DNA from: CAYWKU01 sp964459325
GTDB lineage: Bacteria; RBG-13-61-14; CAYWKU01
Direction: 5' to 3'
NCBI GenBank assembly: GCA_964459325.1
Contig: CAYWKU010000010.1
Location: forward strand, 1-64,000
DNA: 64,000 nt
Shown here: positions 9,019-17,097 of the stretch, piece after piece
Layout: each line of letters opens with the position of its first letter
How positions within the stretch are numbered: position 1 is the stretch's first letter
Translations under genes and position numbers: made by a program
The notes under the pieces: model-generated
Told to the model about the DNA's origin: nothing
Database searches by the model: none
What the model saw: only the letters and a program-made list of their open reading frames with translations

Positions 9019-9612
9019 TTGTCGCTGGATATTCCGGACATAGTGATAGTGGACGTGGAAACCACCGGCGGCTCTCTCCCCGGGCACAGGGTTATAGAGG
9101 TGGGGGCGGTCAGGTTGCGCCACGGTCGAGAACATCGCGCCCTGGCCACCCTCATCCGGCCGCGAAGGGAAATACCCCCATACATAACCTGGCTTACCGG
9201 CATAAAGCCGAGCATGTTGACCACAGCGCCGTATTTCGAGGAAATAGCCGGGTTGTTATGGGATTTTATGGATGGAGCCGTATTTTGCGCCCACAACGCA
9301 AGCTTTGACGCCAAGTTTCTCCGGTCGGAGTTTTCCCGCTGGGGAGGGGTACCACCCCTCCTGGAGGAAGAATCGCCCATTTTGTGCACGGTGAAGCTCG
9401 GCAAAAGGCTCATGACCTACCTGCCCGACCACAAGCTGGACACCGTGGCCGCCCACATGGGACTCAGCTTCAAAAAAAGGCACCGGGCCCTGGACGACGC
9501 CACCGTCACCGCCAGAATTATGACCCACTACCTGGAAATGATAGAGTTGAGGGGGATATCCGACCTCAAGGGCATCCTGAAGTTGCAGCGCTCGAAAATA
9601 AGGCGGGATTGA
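9019..9612 (+). CDS. DnaQ-like DEDDh 3'-5' exonuclease
   Basis: A 197-residue exonuclease of the DNA polymerase III epsilon / RNase T superfamily. Asp12 and Glu14 lie in 'IVDVETTGG' (Exo I), 'CAHNASFDAKFL' is Exo II, and 'HRALDDATVTA' supplies the His and Asp of Exo III, so all catalytic residues are present. The start is a TTG at 9019 with a GAAGG sequence nine bases upstream; no better start exists. No polymerase or clamp-binding partner is nearby. It may be a proofreading subunit homologue, or a stand-alone nuclease. The gene stands alone between divergent gpgS and convergent acnX genes. Confidence 0.85.
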   Translation: MSLDIPDIVIVDVETTGGSLPGHRVIEVGAVRLRHGREHRALATLIRPRREIPPYITWLTGIKPSMLTTAPYFEEIAGLLWDFMDGAVFCAHNASFDAKFLRSEFSRWGGVPPLLEEESPILCTVKLGKRLMTYLPDHKLDTVAAHMGLSFKKRHRALDDATVTARIMTHYLEMIELRGISDLKGILKLQRSKIRRD

Positions 9613-9642
9613 AGCCGTTCATCCTCCGAACGAGATTGCGTT

Positions 9643-10083
9643 TTAAAGGACATTTATTTCGCCCGTGTCTCCGTCCACTTCCACCCGGTCGCCGTTATTT
9701 ATTTTGTCGTAGAGCTCTTCCGAGTCGAACTCCACCACCGGTATCCCGCACTCGAACCATACATCGGCCAATACGCTCCCCGATACCATCAGCGAATCGG
9801 CGTGCCGAACCACCATCGCCACCGGCGAGCTGCCGGAATGCATCAGCTCCAACAGCACCGCTCCGGTATATGTGGAGCCGATAACCGCGGGATACACCAG
9901 TACCGTCCCCTTGAGGTCGGTTTTGTAAAGCTCGTGGTGGCGGTCCTGAACACAGGCCTTTTTCCAGGGAACCGCGTTTATAGGCTTGGTAAAAGAAGCG
10001 GTGAAATTCATAGGCATCCTCGTAACCACCGCCGGGCCTTGCGCTTTCCCCGGCAGAACCGGTTTGGCCTTAATCGTTCTCAT
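9643..10083 (-). CDS. Aconitase X small (swivel, DUF126) subunit
   Basis: A 146-residue DUF126 protein, the swivel domain of aconitase X enzymes ('GSTYTGAVLLELMHSGSSPVAMV', 'ADVWFECGIPVVEF'). An in-frame GTG exists at 10098, but the ATG at 10083 has a GGGGTG ribosome site and lies two bases after the stop of the large subunit, so it is chosen. Split large and small subunits are the form seen in archaeal phosphomevalonate dehydratase. Fused forms act as cis-3-hydroxy-L-proline dehydratases. The substrate here is open. Confidence 0.8.
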   Translation of the reverse strand: MRTIKAKPVLPGKAQGPAVVTRMPMNFTASFTKPINAVPWKKACVQDRHHELYKTDLKGTVLVYPAVIGSTYTGAVLLELMHSGSSPVAMVVRHADSLMVSGSVLADVWFECGIPVVEFDSEELYDKINNGDRVEVDGDTGEINVL

Positions 10084-10085
10084 TT

Positions 10086-11264
10086 TTACACCCCGCACGC
10101 CCGAAGGCAGTCTTCATCCGAGCCGTACTCGGCGCCTTCGAGGTAGTAATACAGCTTGCCGCTGGAGGAGAGTATATTTTTATTGCCGACCCTTACCGTC
10201 AATGCCGCCAGCGGGCAATGGTCGTAAACCTTCACCCCGGCCTCGAAGGCTTTTGCATAAAGGTCGGTTTTCAAAAACCTTTCCTTATGCTCGGGTATCA
10301 TGCAGAACCACACCGGCTTTTTGGAGAGCTTGCCGGAGAACCGTTCGGCAAGGCGAATCGCTTCCTCATAAGTCATTTGCGGGCAACCGAAGACCACCAG
10401 GTCGGTTTTTTCGGCCCCCCTTTTGCGCAGTTCGTCGTAATCGGCGCGGGTGACGGTCATGGTTTCCGGCGGCTCGCCGTCGAAAACCGATTTTAAATCG
10501 GGGGCTTCCGGGGTCAGCCCTTCCACGTGGAACAGGGCCACTCCCCCGGCGGCGGCCATGGCCCCGCCCATATTTTTCAAGCCCGGCCAATCCACATCTA
10601 TGTGCTCGATAACCGGCGCCTTGTCCACCACAGCCTTGCCGACCAGGAATCCGAGGCCGCTGGGGTCTATGGATTTATCCTCGACCTTTACCAGCACCTG
10701 CCCTTTTCGATTTTCGTCCAGGAGGTATCCGAACTCCGGCGTAAGGCCCGTCACCGCGCTGCATATATCTATAAGCAGCGAATGCCGGTTGGTGCGTGCC
10801 CCGAGGGCGCTGTTTGCGAATTGCACGGCACTGGATTCGGCCCATGCCACCACGTCACCCTTTTCCGGTCGGTTTGGTCCTTCGTAGCACGCACAGGAAT
10901 AATTTGGAGTTACTCCAAGGGCCTCAAACAGCCTCTCCAGCTTTTTCTGCTTTGAAAATACAACCCGATTAACGAGGTTCAGGTCGGCTCCCGGGCGGGG
11001 GTTTACGGTGGTGGGAACCTTCACCCCGACGCCGTCCCGGACGAGTCGGTCAAGAATATTGTAATAGGCTTTGTAGGTGATAATCCCGAAACTACCGGCC
11101 AAATGCCCCGATTTTACGGGCACAAGACCGGAGGCCCCGAAAGCTTTTCCATATTCCACCAGCGTCTTCATGGCCTTAGCCATGGCCGGGCCGCTTTCGC
11201 CTTTGAGGACGCTTTCCTGCTCCGGCTCAAGGTTCATCTGCATGGATGAATCCAAATCGCTCAT
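10086..11264 (-). CDS. Aconitase X catalytic (DUF521) large subunit
   Basis: A 392-residue aconitase X catalytic subunit. The N-terminal motif 'LKGESGPAMAKAMKTLVEYGKAFGA' and 'LVPVKSGHLAG' are family signatures. 'YSCACYEGPNRPEKGDVVAWAESSAVQFANS' contains cysteines expected to hold the Fe-S cluster. The frame is open to 11318, but the ATG at 11264 has GGAGAGGAGG directly upstream and overlaps the preceding stop as ATGA, so translation is coupled to the upstream truncated DUF362 peptide. Together with the downstream swivel subunit it forms a hydro-lyase. No mevalonate-pathway or hydroxyproline genes are nearby to name the substrate. Confidence 0.8.
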   Translation of the reverse strand: MSDLDSSMQMNLEPEQESVLKGESGPAMAKAMKTLVEYGKAFGASGLVPVKSGHLAGSFGIITYKAYYNILDRLVRDGVGVKVPTTVNPRPGADLNLVNRVVFSKQKKLERLFEALGVTPNYSCACYEGPNRPEKGDVVAWAESSAVQFANSALGARTNRHSLLIDICSAVTGLTPEFGYLLDENRKGQVLVKVEDKSIDPSGLGFLVGKAVVDKAPVIEHIDVDWPGLKNMGGAMAAAGGVALFHVEGLTPEAPDLKSVFDGEPPETMTVTRADYDELRKRGAEKTDLVVFGCPQMTYEEAIRLAERFSGKLSKKPVWFCMIPEHKERFLKTDLYAKAFEAGVKVYDHCPLAALTVRVGNKNILSSSGKLYYYLEGAEYGSDEDCLRACGV

Positions 11265-11500
11265 ATCCTCCTCTCCAATCCTTTGGTGGAGGCGCCCACC
11301 AACTCCGTCCGGGTGCATCCATGGTGGCCCATCTTGTCATGGCGGTGGGCCACCACCACGTTCGGCTTTGCGAACACTTTGCCTTTAGGCTCATATCCGA
11401 GCTCGCGCATGCCTTCCCCGACTATCTCCCAAATGGCCTGCCGGTCATACTCTTCCAAACGCTTTATATAGACCCGGTTTCTATCCGTGTCATGGGTCAT
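11261..11500 (-). pseudogene. Truncated DUF362-type N-terminal fragment, still with ribosome site
   Basis: A 79-residue reading frame with a strong GGGAGG ribosome site 7 bases before ATG 11500. Its sequence up to about residue 62 ('VYIKRLEEYDRQAIWEIVGEGMRELG', 'GKVFAKPNVVVAH') matches the beginning of DUF362 proteins, which normally run to 300-450 residues. The remaining residues do not continue that fold, and the stop overlaps the aconitase X start (ATGA). It may be a gene remnant kept as a translational leader, or a genuine small protein. Intact DUF362 is encoded at 52274-53590. Confidence 0.55.
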
Positions 11501-11693
11501 TGCCGACCTCCCTTTATCATTAACATTATTACCGTGCGTTCGATTTTCAGCCTGTCCGATTCTTTTTAGATAGCATACCGAGACAAAAAGCTCAATTAGA
11601 ATTCATACTTTTTTTCGGAAAATTGGCTACAAATATGCGTGCGGCTAAGTTTTAGGGATTAAATTGAACCGTTACTTCCGATTGACCTCAAGT

Positions 11694-11707
11694 GGCATAA
11701 ATATTGC
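11694..11707 (+). promoter_or_regulatory. Candidate sigma-54 promoter of the sensor kinase gene
   Basis: TGGCAT-N5-TTGC with GG at 11694-11695 and GC at 11706-11707, the exact GG-N10-GC spacing of sigma-54 promoters. There is one mismatch in the -24 element (GGCAT for GGCAC). It lies about 70 bases before the ATG at 11775, in an otherwise A/T-rich stretch. If real, the kinase/NtrC pair could be autoregulated. Confidence 0.4.
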
Positions 11708-11774
11708 TTTAATTTAATCAAGAGCTTTAAAAAAATTTTTATTCATTTATCCTAATCAAGGGGGAGCAAGGAAA

Positions 11775-14189
11775 ATGCACATTGACGAAAACGTCCTGTT
11801 AGCGCTCTCAAAAACATTTCTGAGCACAGAGGAAAATCTGACCCTGGAGGAAATCTCCGGGCTCGCGGCAAGGGTTCTGGACCAGTGGAACATCCGGATG
11901 ATGCTTTTTACCCTTAATGGGGAAGACCAGGCGTACCTGAGATTTACTTCAGCAGACAGGGAGTTGGTGGAGTGCAACGGGTTCGCGGATGAAGAAGAAA
12001 TATCGATTGGTTTGCCATCCCTGCCACCTCTGAAAAAGTGCGTTGAGAAACAAAAAGCGATTTTTACCACCGGCGCCGAGTACTGGTTCGGCATGGACGG
12101 AGACAATCTGGTTCCGGAACTTCTGCAAGGGAAATCAGCCATTTACACGCCTCTGGTGGACAACGAAAAGCCCTTTGGAGCGCTCGTGGCGTTTTCTCCG
12201 GAGCTAAGCCGGGAGCATACCCTTGTTGTCAACCTCATCGCTCACGAGCTTTCAGTCCTGTTCAAGCATTCCAACGAGGTCAGGGAGCTGCGCGAAACAA
12301 GAGACTTGCTCAAGCACGTCGCCAGCAAGTACCGAAACCTGATAGACAGGCTGGACCATGCCGTAATGATGATATCCGGAGACGGCAAAATCCAGGCCGC
12401 CAACGAGCGGCTTCGCGAAAGTCTGGACTACACATATAAGGAGCTTATAGGCAAGAAACTGGAAGAGCTTATCCCCGAAGAAGAATGTGAAGACGTAGAG
12501 GGAATGCTGGCCCGTACACGTGAAGGCCCCCTTTCGTTTAAACTTAATCTGCTTACCAGCACAGGGAGAGTGATAAAAACTCACGCCACGATGACCTACA
12601 CCCCCGACGCCAATACTTACCAGGGCATATTCAGGCTGGAACATGAGGCTGAGAAAAAGGAAATCCCGGCAACCGACAACTGGCTCCAGAAAGTAATCGA
12701 AGGGAAAACCGAGGATACCGAAGATTACAGGCTGATAATGAAAAACCTCCTGGAATCGCTTCCCGGCCTCCATTTCCTCATGGCAAGAGACGGTAAGCTG
12801 GCTTTCGTTAGCCGGTACGCGGAGAAAGTTACCGGATATACCCGGGACGAGTTCCTCGACCAGCCCCTTAGCTGGCTCCAGAGAGTTCACCCCGACGACC
12901 GGGAAAGGGTGGCAATAGCCTACCAGAAAGCCCTCTTAACCGGTGAAGGGCACGATTCATTAAAGTTCAAGTTCATCCACAAATACAGGGACGAATGTCA
13001 CTTCATAAGCTCGGCTATCCCCATCATGGACCAGGACGGCCATCTGCACGGAATACATGGCATTTTCCAGGAAGTCACTCGGCTAACCCGCCAGGAAGAC
13101 GAGTCCGAAGAAACGCCAAAGAGGCACATTTCGCTGTTTGAAAACCTGGACGACCTTATATTCGTGGTGGACAACAACCTCAAAATCCAAATGATTAACC
13201 GCTCCTGCAAGGATATTCTGGGCTACGAAGTCATAGACCTTGTGGGGCAATCCGTGAAAAAGATACTGGACCCCGAGGAAATAAAATCTTTCCGTGAAAA
13301 TTTAAACCGGGTACAGGAAGACGGTCGGATTGAAGGATGGATACTCAAAGCGCGTCACGCGGACGGTAAAGAAGTGTATCTGGAAGTCAACGCCAACGTG
13401 GTTCTCCGCGACGAAAAGCCGGTCGCCGTAAGGGGAATTGCCCGGAACGTAACGGAAAGAATAGAGCTTCAGAAGCGAGAGAAAGCGCTTCAACAACAGC
13501 TTATACACACTGAAAAAATGGCCGCAATAGGAGAACTTTTGGGCACGGTGGCCCACGGTATGCGCAATCCCCTGTCCAGCATTCGGGCGGTGGCTCAAAC
13601 CACGATGGACGATTTGGAGCCTCACAGCGAATCCCGAATCGCCCTCAGAAATATCCTGTTGGAAACCGACCGCCTGGATTTGAGAATCAAAGAATTTCTA
13701 AGCTTTTACAAGCCCTTCGAGCCGGAGCTGAAAATTCATAACATCAACGAGGTTATCACCGAATCCCTCAATATGGTGGCCGAGAAAATGAAGCGCCGCG
13801 ACATAGACATAGATTTGCAGCTGGACTGGAACATACCTGAAATTCTGCTTGATTTCGCCCAGATAGAGCAGGTTCTGCTCAATCTTTACGGAAATTCGCT
13901 CTCGGCCATCGGTCACAAGGGAACACTCACCGTAATCACCCGGCTCAAAGAAGACGAGAACGGTGAAAAGGTGGTGGTGGCCCTGGAAGACACCGGGCCG
14001 GGCATCGCTCCCGATGTTCGCGAGCGGATTTTTCAGCCCTTCTTCACCACCCGGGAGCATGGAACGGGAATGGGGCTGAGCGTTTCCCGGAGAATCATAG
14101 AGGCTCACTGGGGCAAGATGTGGGCCGAAGAAGCCCCGGGAGGCGGGGCAAGGCTGATATTCTGGTTGCCTGTTATGGATATTAAATGA
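11775..14189 (+). CDS. GAF-PAS-PAS-PAS hybrid sensor histidine kinase
   Basis: An 804-residue soluble histidine kinase with no transmembrane segment. An N-terminal GAF-like domain (about 1-175) is followed by three PAS domains (about 190-300, 318-430 and 440-565). Next come a HisKA domain with the phospho-acceptor His594 in 'GTVAHGMRNPLSSIRAV' and an HATPase domain with N box 'LLNLYGNSLSAI', 'DTGPGIAP' and 'GTGMGLSVS'. It lies 25 bases upstream of an NtrC-type regulator and is certainly its partner. The pilin operon two genes downstream carries a sigma-54 promoter, so this kinase probably senses a cytoplasmic signal that controls minor pilin expression (inference). Confidence 0.9.
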   Translation: MHIDENVLLALSKTFLSTEENLTLEEISGLAARVLDQWNIRMMLFTLNGEDQAYLRFTSADRELVECNGFADEEEISIGLPSLPPLKKCVEKQKAIFTTGAEYWFGMDGDNLVPELLQGKSAIYTPLVDNEKPFGALVAFSPELSREHTLVVNLIAHELSVLFKHSNEVRELRETRDLLKHVASKYRNLIDRLDHAVMMISGDGKIQAANERLRESLDYTYKELIGKKLEELIPEEECEDVEGMLARTREGPLSFKLNLLTSTGRVIKTHATMTYTPDANTYQGIFRLEHEAEKKEIPATDNWLQKVIEGKTEDTEDYRLIMKNLLESLPGLHFLMARDGKLAFVSRYAEKVTGYTRDEFLDQPLSWLQRVHPDDRERVAIAYQKALLTGEGHDSLKFKFIHKYRDECHFISSAIPIMDQDGHLHGIHGIFQEVTRLTRQEDESEETPKRHISLFENLDDLIFVVDNNLKIQMINRSCKDILGYEVIDLVGQSVKKILDPEEIKSFRENLNRVQEDGRIEGWILKARHADGKEVYLEVNANVVLRDEKPVAVRGIARNVTERIELQKREKALQQQLIHTEKMAAIGELLGTVAHGMRNPLSSIRAVAQTTMDDLEPHSESRIALRNILLETDRLDLRIKEFLSFYKPFEPELKIHNINEVITESLNMVAEKMKRRDIDIDLQLDWNIPEILLDFAQIEQVLLNLYGNSLSAIGHKGTLTVITRLKEDENGEKVVVALEDTGPGIAPDVRERIFQPFFTTREHGTGMGLSVSRRIIEAHWGKMWAEEAPGGGARLIFWLPVMDIK

Positions 14190-14214
14190 GTTTTAAGTTT
14201 CGGAGGTCGTCTCT

Positions 14215-15639
14215 GTGGGTTCCATATTCGTAATTGAAGACGAACATCTTCTGGCGAATTCCATAGCACAGTACATGAAAAAACGGGGGCACCAGGTGTG
14301 GGTGTTCGCCAGCGGCGAGGAAGGCATCAAGGCCTATCGGGAAAATCCGCCGGACGTGGTTATACTGGACTACCGCCTTCCGGGGAAAGACGGGCTTGAA
14401 GTCCTGAAGGAACTAAAGGAAATAGACCCCGCTCCTTCAGTTATCATAATTACCGCATACGGCACCGTCGAAACCGCCGTGGACGCCATGAAAACCGGGG
14501 CTTACGACTATATTCCCAAGCCGCTGGACTTGCTCAAGCTGCAAAATATGGTCGATAAGCTTTTCGAAAACATCAAGCTGCAGCAGGAGGTGGTATATCA
14601 CCGAGGCCGCGCCGTCGAAAGCATGGAACCTCAGGGAATTATCGGGGAATCTCCGGCGGTCAAAAAAACAATCGAAAGGCTCCAAAGCCTGGTAAAGTAC
14701 GATGACCAGCAGGATGGCGGCCCCACCGTGCTTATCTGCGGAGAAACCGGCACCGGCAAGGAAGTATTTGCAAGAGCACTGCACAGAATGGGAGCGCGAG
14801 CTGAAAAGCCGTTTATAGAAATCAACTGCACCGCTATCCCCGAAAGCCTTATGGAAGCGGAGCTCTTCGGCTACCGGAAAGGCTCCTTCACCGACGCAAA
14901 AGCCAGTAAAGCGGGACTGATTGAAGCCGCGGAAGGCGGCACCCTTTTCCTGGATGAAATCGGACACCTGGGCCTTGGAATCCAGGCGAAAATGCTTAAA
15001 GTGCTCGAGGAAAAATGCGTGCGCCGAATAGGCGACATTAACGACAGGCACATAAACGTCAAAATAATCGCCGCCACCAACAGAGACCTCGACGCCGCCC
15101 GGGAACAGGGAACTTTCCGCGAAGACCTGTATCACAGGCTCAATGTCATAAGGATAGACCTGCCGCCGCTGAGGGAGCGCGGTGAAGACGTGCTGCTTCT
15201 AACCAATTACTTCCTGGATTTGTACAACAAAAAGTACGGCAAATCCATCAAAGGCTTTACGGAAGAAGCTAAAGAAACGATGATGAACTACCCATGGCCC
15301 GGAAACGTGCGGGAGCTCAATAATGTCATCGAAAGGGCCATATTGCTCGAAGACGTGGAAAAACTGGGAACCGCAAACCTTGGAATCAAATCGAAGCAAG
15401 AAGCTCGGTCATCCCAACCCTCCGACAGCACAGGCGCACAAGCCATAGCCACGGACTCCGGCAAGAAAGACGGCTTTACTCTCCCTCCCGAAGGGCTGGT
15501 GCTGGAGGATTTGGAACGCAAGCTCATCACCGATGCCCTCCATCGCACACGATGGAACCGCAGCATGGCCGCGAGATTGCTGGGAATTTCCCTGGACACC
15601 CTCCGTTACCGGATAAAGAAGCACGAAATCGAATCGTAA
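14215..15639 (+). CDS. NtrC-family sigma-54-dependent response regulator
   Basis: A 474-residue regulator starting at GTG with a GGAGG site. The receiver domain (1-120) has Glu8/Asp9 and phospho-Asp52. The AAA+ domain (about 140-380) has Walker A 'GETGTGKE', the sigma-54 contact loop as 'GSFTDA' (a variant of GAFTGA), and 'GTLFLDEIG' as Walker B. The C-terminus is a Fis-type helix-turn-helix ('RSMAARLLGISLDTLRYRI'). It is paired with the upstream kinase. Palindromes and a GGCAC-N5-TTGC promoter lie immediately downstream, ahead of the minor pilin genes, which makes that operon the obvious target. Confidence 0.92.
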   Translation: MGSIFVIEDEHLLANSIAQYMKKRGHQVWVFASGEEGIKAYRENPPDVVILDYRLPGKDGLEVLKELKEIDPAPSVIIITAYGTVETAVDAMKTGAYDYIPKPLDLLKLQNMVDKLFENIKLQQEVVYHRGRAVESMEPQGIIGESPAVKKTIERLQSLVKYDDQQDGGPTVLICGETGTGKEVFARALHRMGARAEKPFIEINCTAIPESLMEAELFGYRKGSFTDAKASKAGLIEAAEGGTLFLDEIGHLGLGIQAKMLKVLEEKCVRRIGDINDRHINVKIIAATNRDLDAAREQGTFREDLYHRLNVIRIDLPPLRERGEDVLLLTNYFLDLYNKKYGKSIKGFTEEAKETMMNYPWPGNVRELNNVIERAILLEDVEKLGTANLGIKSKQEARSSQPSDSTGAQAIATDSGKKDGFTLPPEGLVLEDLERKLITDALHRTRWNRSMAARLLGISLDTLRYRIKKHEIES

Positions 15640-15756
15640 TGCGTCAAATGCCCGATAATTGGCGATTCCACTTGGGCATTTAACCACCCCTTTCTTTTCT
15701 GCCACTCCCCCCTTCCTTTGCTTGCGCTCACTAACAATTCGTCAACTAATTACGGA

Positions 15757-15817
15757 CTTATGGCATTTCGCCAAAATGGCTAAGCCATTTGACCATGTTA
15801 TGGCCATTTGGCCGTAA
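15757..15817 (+). promoter_or_regulatory. Cluster of palindromes, candidate activator-binding sites
   Basis: Three related inverted repeats sit 35-95 bases upstream of the sigma-54 -24 element. One is TTATGGC-N5-GCCA near 15759-15773. One is AAATGGCT-A-AGCCATTT at 15774-15790, a perfect 8-base arm. One is TTATGGCC-N4-GGCCGTAA at 15798-15817. All share an ATGGC/GCCAT half-site. This is where an NtrC-type protein would bind as an upstream activating sequence. Confidence 0.5.
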
Positions 15818-15850
15818 GCCGCTGTTTTTAATAGCATTTTTCGAGGTGAA

Positions 15851-15864
15851 GGCACGACTTTTGC
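15851..15864 (+). promoter_or_regulatory. Sigma-54 promoter of the minor pilin operon
   Basis: GGCAC at 15851-15855, five bases, then TTGC at 15861-15864, giving the canonical GG-N10-GC spacing. It lies 44 bases upstream of the first minor pilin ATG (15908) and downstream of the palindrome cluster. Confidence 0.7.
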
Positions 15865-15907
15865 TTTTTCATACCAGCGGAAGAGGCTGAAAAAGGGGGG
15901 TTGCATT

Positions 15908-16567
15908 ATGACCAATCTTAAAATCTATAAATCCCTATCCAAAAGATTCAACAAGAGTGGCTTCACCCTTATCGAGCTGATGGTGGCTCTGGCTATTGTG
16001 GGCATACTCGCCTCCTTAGCCGTCGCCAATTACCTGAACCGACTTCCCGACATACGAGCCAAGCAAGCCGCTCGACAGGTATGGATGGATTTCAAACGGG
16101 CGCAAAGCACAGCCTTATCCAGAAATACCGATGTGGTCGTGCTTTTCAACCCAAGCGAAGGCACTTACGACATCGTTATAGATACCGATTCGGATATGGG
16201 TGAGACCGGCTCCCCGGATACGTCCGGCGGCGATGCCGACGAGTTTTTCTCCCGAGACAATGCCCTTCCCCAAAGTATCGTATTCGCTTCCGGCCTTGGC
16301 ACTGTTGTAGGGGTGGATGGAGAGGGTCTTGGCGACGGGGTGACCCTCTCGAATAACAGGGTTTTTTTTCAGCCGAGTGGCCGGGCGAGTACAAAAAACG
16401 AAGACACCATCGACAATGTCCTAAATAAGGCCAGCCGTGCCGTTTATGTAATTCCGGAAGCGGATATATCCAAAAATAATCACGAGAAGCTGTGGGCCGT
16501 AACAATAAACGGCATTTCCGGCAATGCAGAAATGAAAGAGTACAAAAACGGAAAATGGGGAGGATAA
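15908..16567 (+). CDS. fimT: GspH/FimT-family minor pilin (prepilin)
   Basis: A 219-residue type IV prepilin-like protein. A basic leader ends in 'KSG', followed by the mature start 'FTLIELMVALAIVGILASLAVANYL', with Glu5 of the mature form present and a hydrophobic helix of about 22 residues. The sequence after the helix ('DIRAKQAARQVWMDFKRAQSTALSRNTDVVV') matches GspH/FimT. The C-terminal domain is Asp/Gly-rich. It is the first gene of a four-gene minor pilin operon (FimT, PilV, PilW, PilX), which primes pilus assembly at the inner membrane and sits at the tip. It is two bases from the next start. Confidence 0.85.
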   Translation: MTNLKIYKSLSKRFNKSGFTLIELMVALAIVGILASLAVANYLNRLPDIRAKQAARQVWMDFKRAQSTALSRNTDVVVLFNPSEGTYDIVIDTDSDMGETGSPDTSGGDADEFFSRDNALPQSIVFASGLGTVVGVDGEGLGDGVTLSNNRVFFQPSGRASTKNEDTIDNVLNKASRAVYVIPEADISKNNHEKLWAVTINGISGNAEMKEYKNGKWGG

Positions 16568-16569
16568 AA

Positions 16570-17055
16570 ATGGAGAACATGAAAAAACGTAGCGGTCAGG
16601 GTGGGTTTTCACTTATCGAGGTATTGATTGCCACTGCCGTTTTTACCTTCGGCGCCCTCGCAATGATGGGCCTGGAACTGAAAGTTTTGCAGGCTACCGC
16701 TCAGGCAAGGAGGCTGTCCGAAGCCACCAGGCTGGCACAATACCCTATCGAAAGTTTCAAATCCGTTCCATTCAACGCTGTCTATGATTTCCTCGAAGGA
16801 AACGACCCGGTTACATACACCACAAGCAACAACCCCTCTTTCCCCAGTAATTCCGCCGCTCAAAGGATAATGCAGGGCTGGAAAGGACAGTTCATGGCCA
16901 ATTTTGAAGAAGGAACAGGAACCGTGAAGGTCGACCTGCTTCAGAACTCGGACGGAGAAGATATAGGGGCGGATATTACCGTACAAGTTTTCTGGAAGGA
17001 CCAAAGCGGGGCTCACCGGGTTAAGATGAAGCAAACTTTGTCCAACGCATTTTAA
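16570..17055 (+). CDS. pilV: PilV-type minor pilin
   Basis: A 161-residue prepilin. The frame is open from 16492, but the ATG at 16570 has GGGGAGG upstream and lies two bases after the fimT stop. The cleavage site is in 'GQGG/FSLIEVLIATAVFTFGALAMMG', with Glu5 present. The rest ('LQATAQARRLSEATRLAQYPIESFKSVPF') resembles PilV/GspI. It is a component of the minor pilin priming complex encoded with its neighbours. Confidence 0.85.
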   Translation: MENMKKRSGQGGFSLIEVLIATAVFTFGALAMMGLELKVLQATAQARRLSEATRLAQYPIESFKSVPFNAVYDFLEGNDPVTYTTSNNPSFPSNSAAQRIMQGWKGQFMANFEEGTGTVKVDLLQNSDGEDIGADITVQVFWKDQSGAHRVKMKQTLSNAF

Positions 17056-17097
17056 AGGCCAATACGAAACTTCACCCTAATTGAAAGGTGATTAAAA

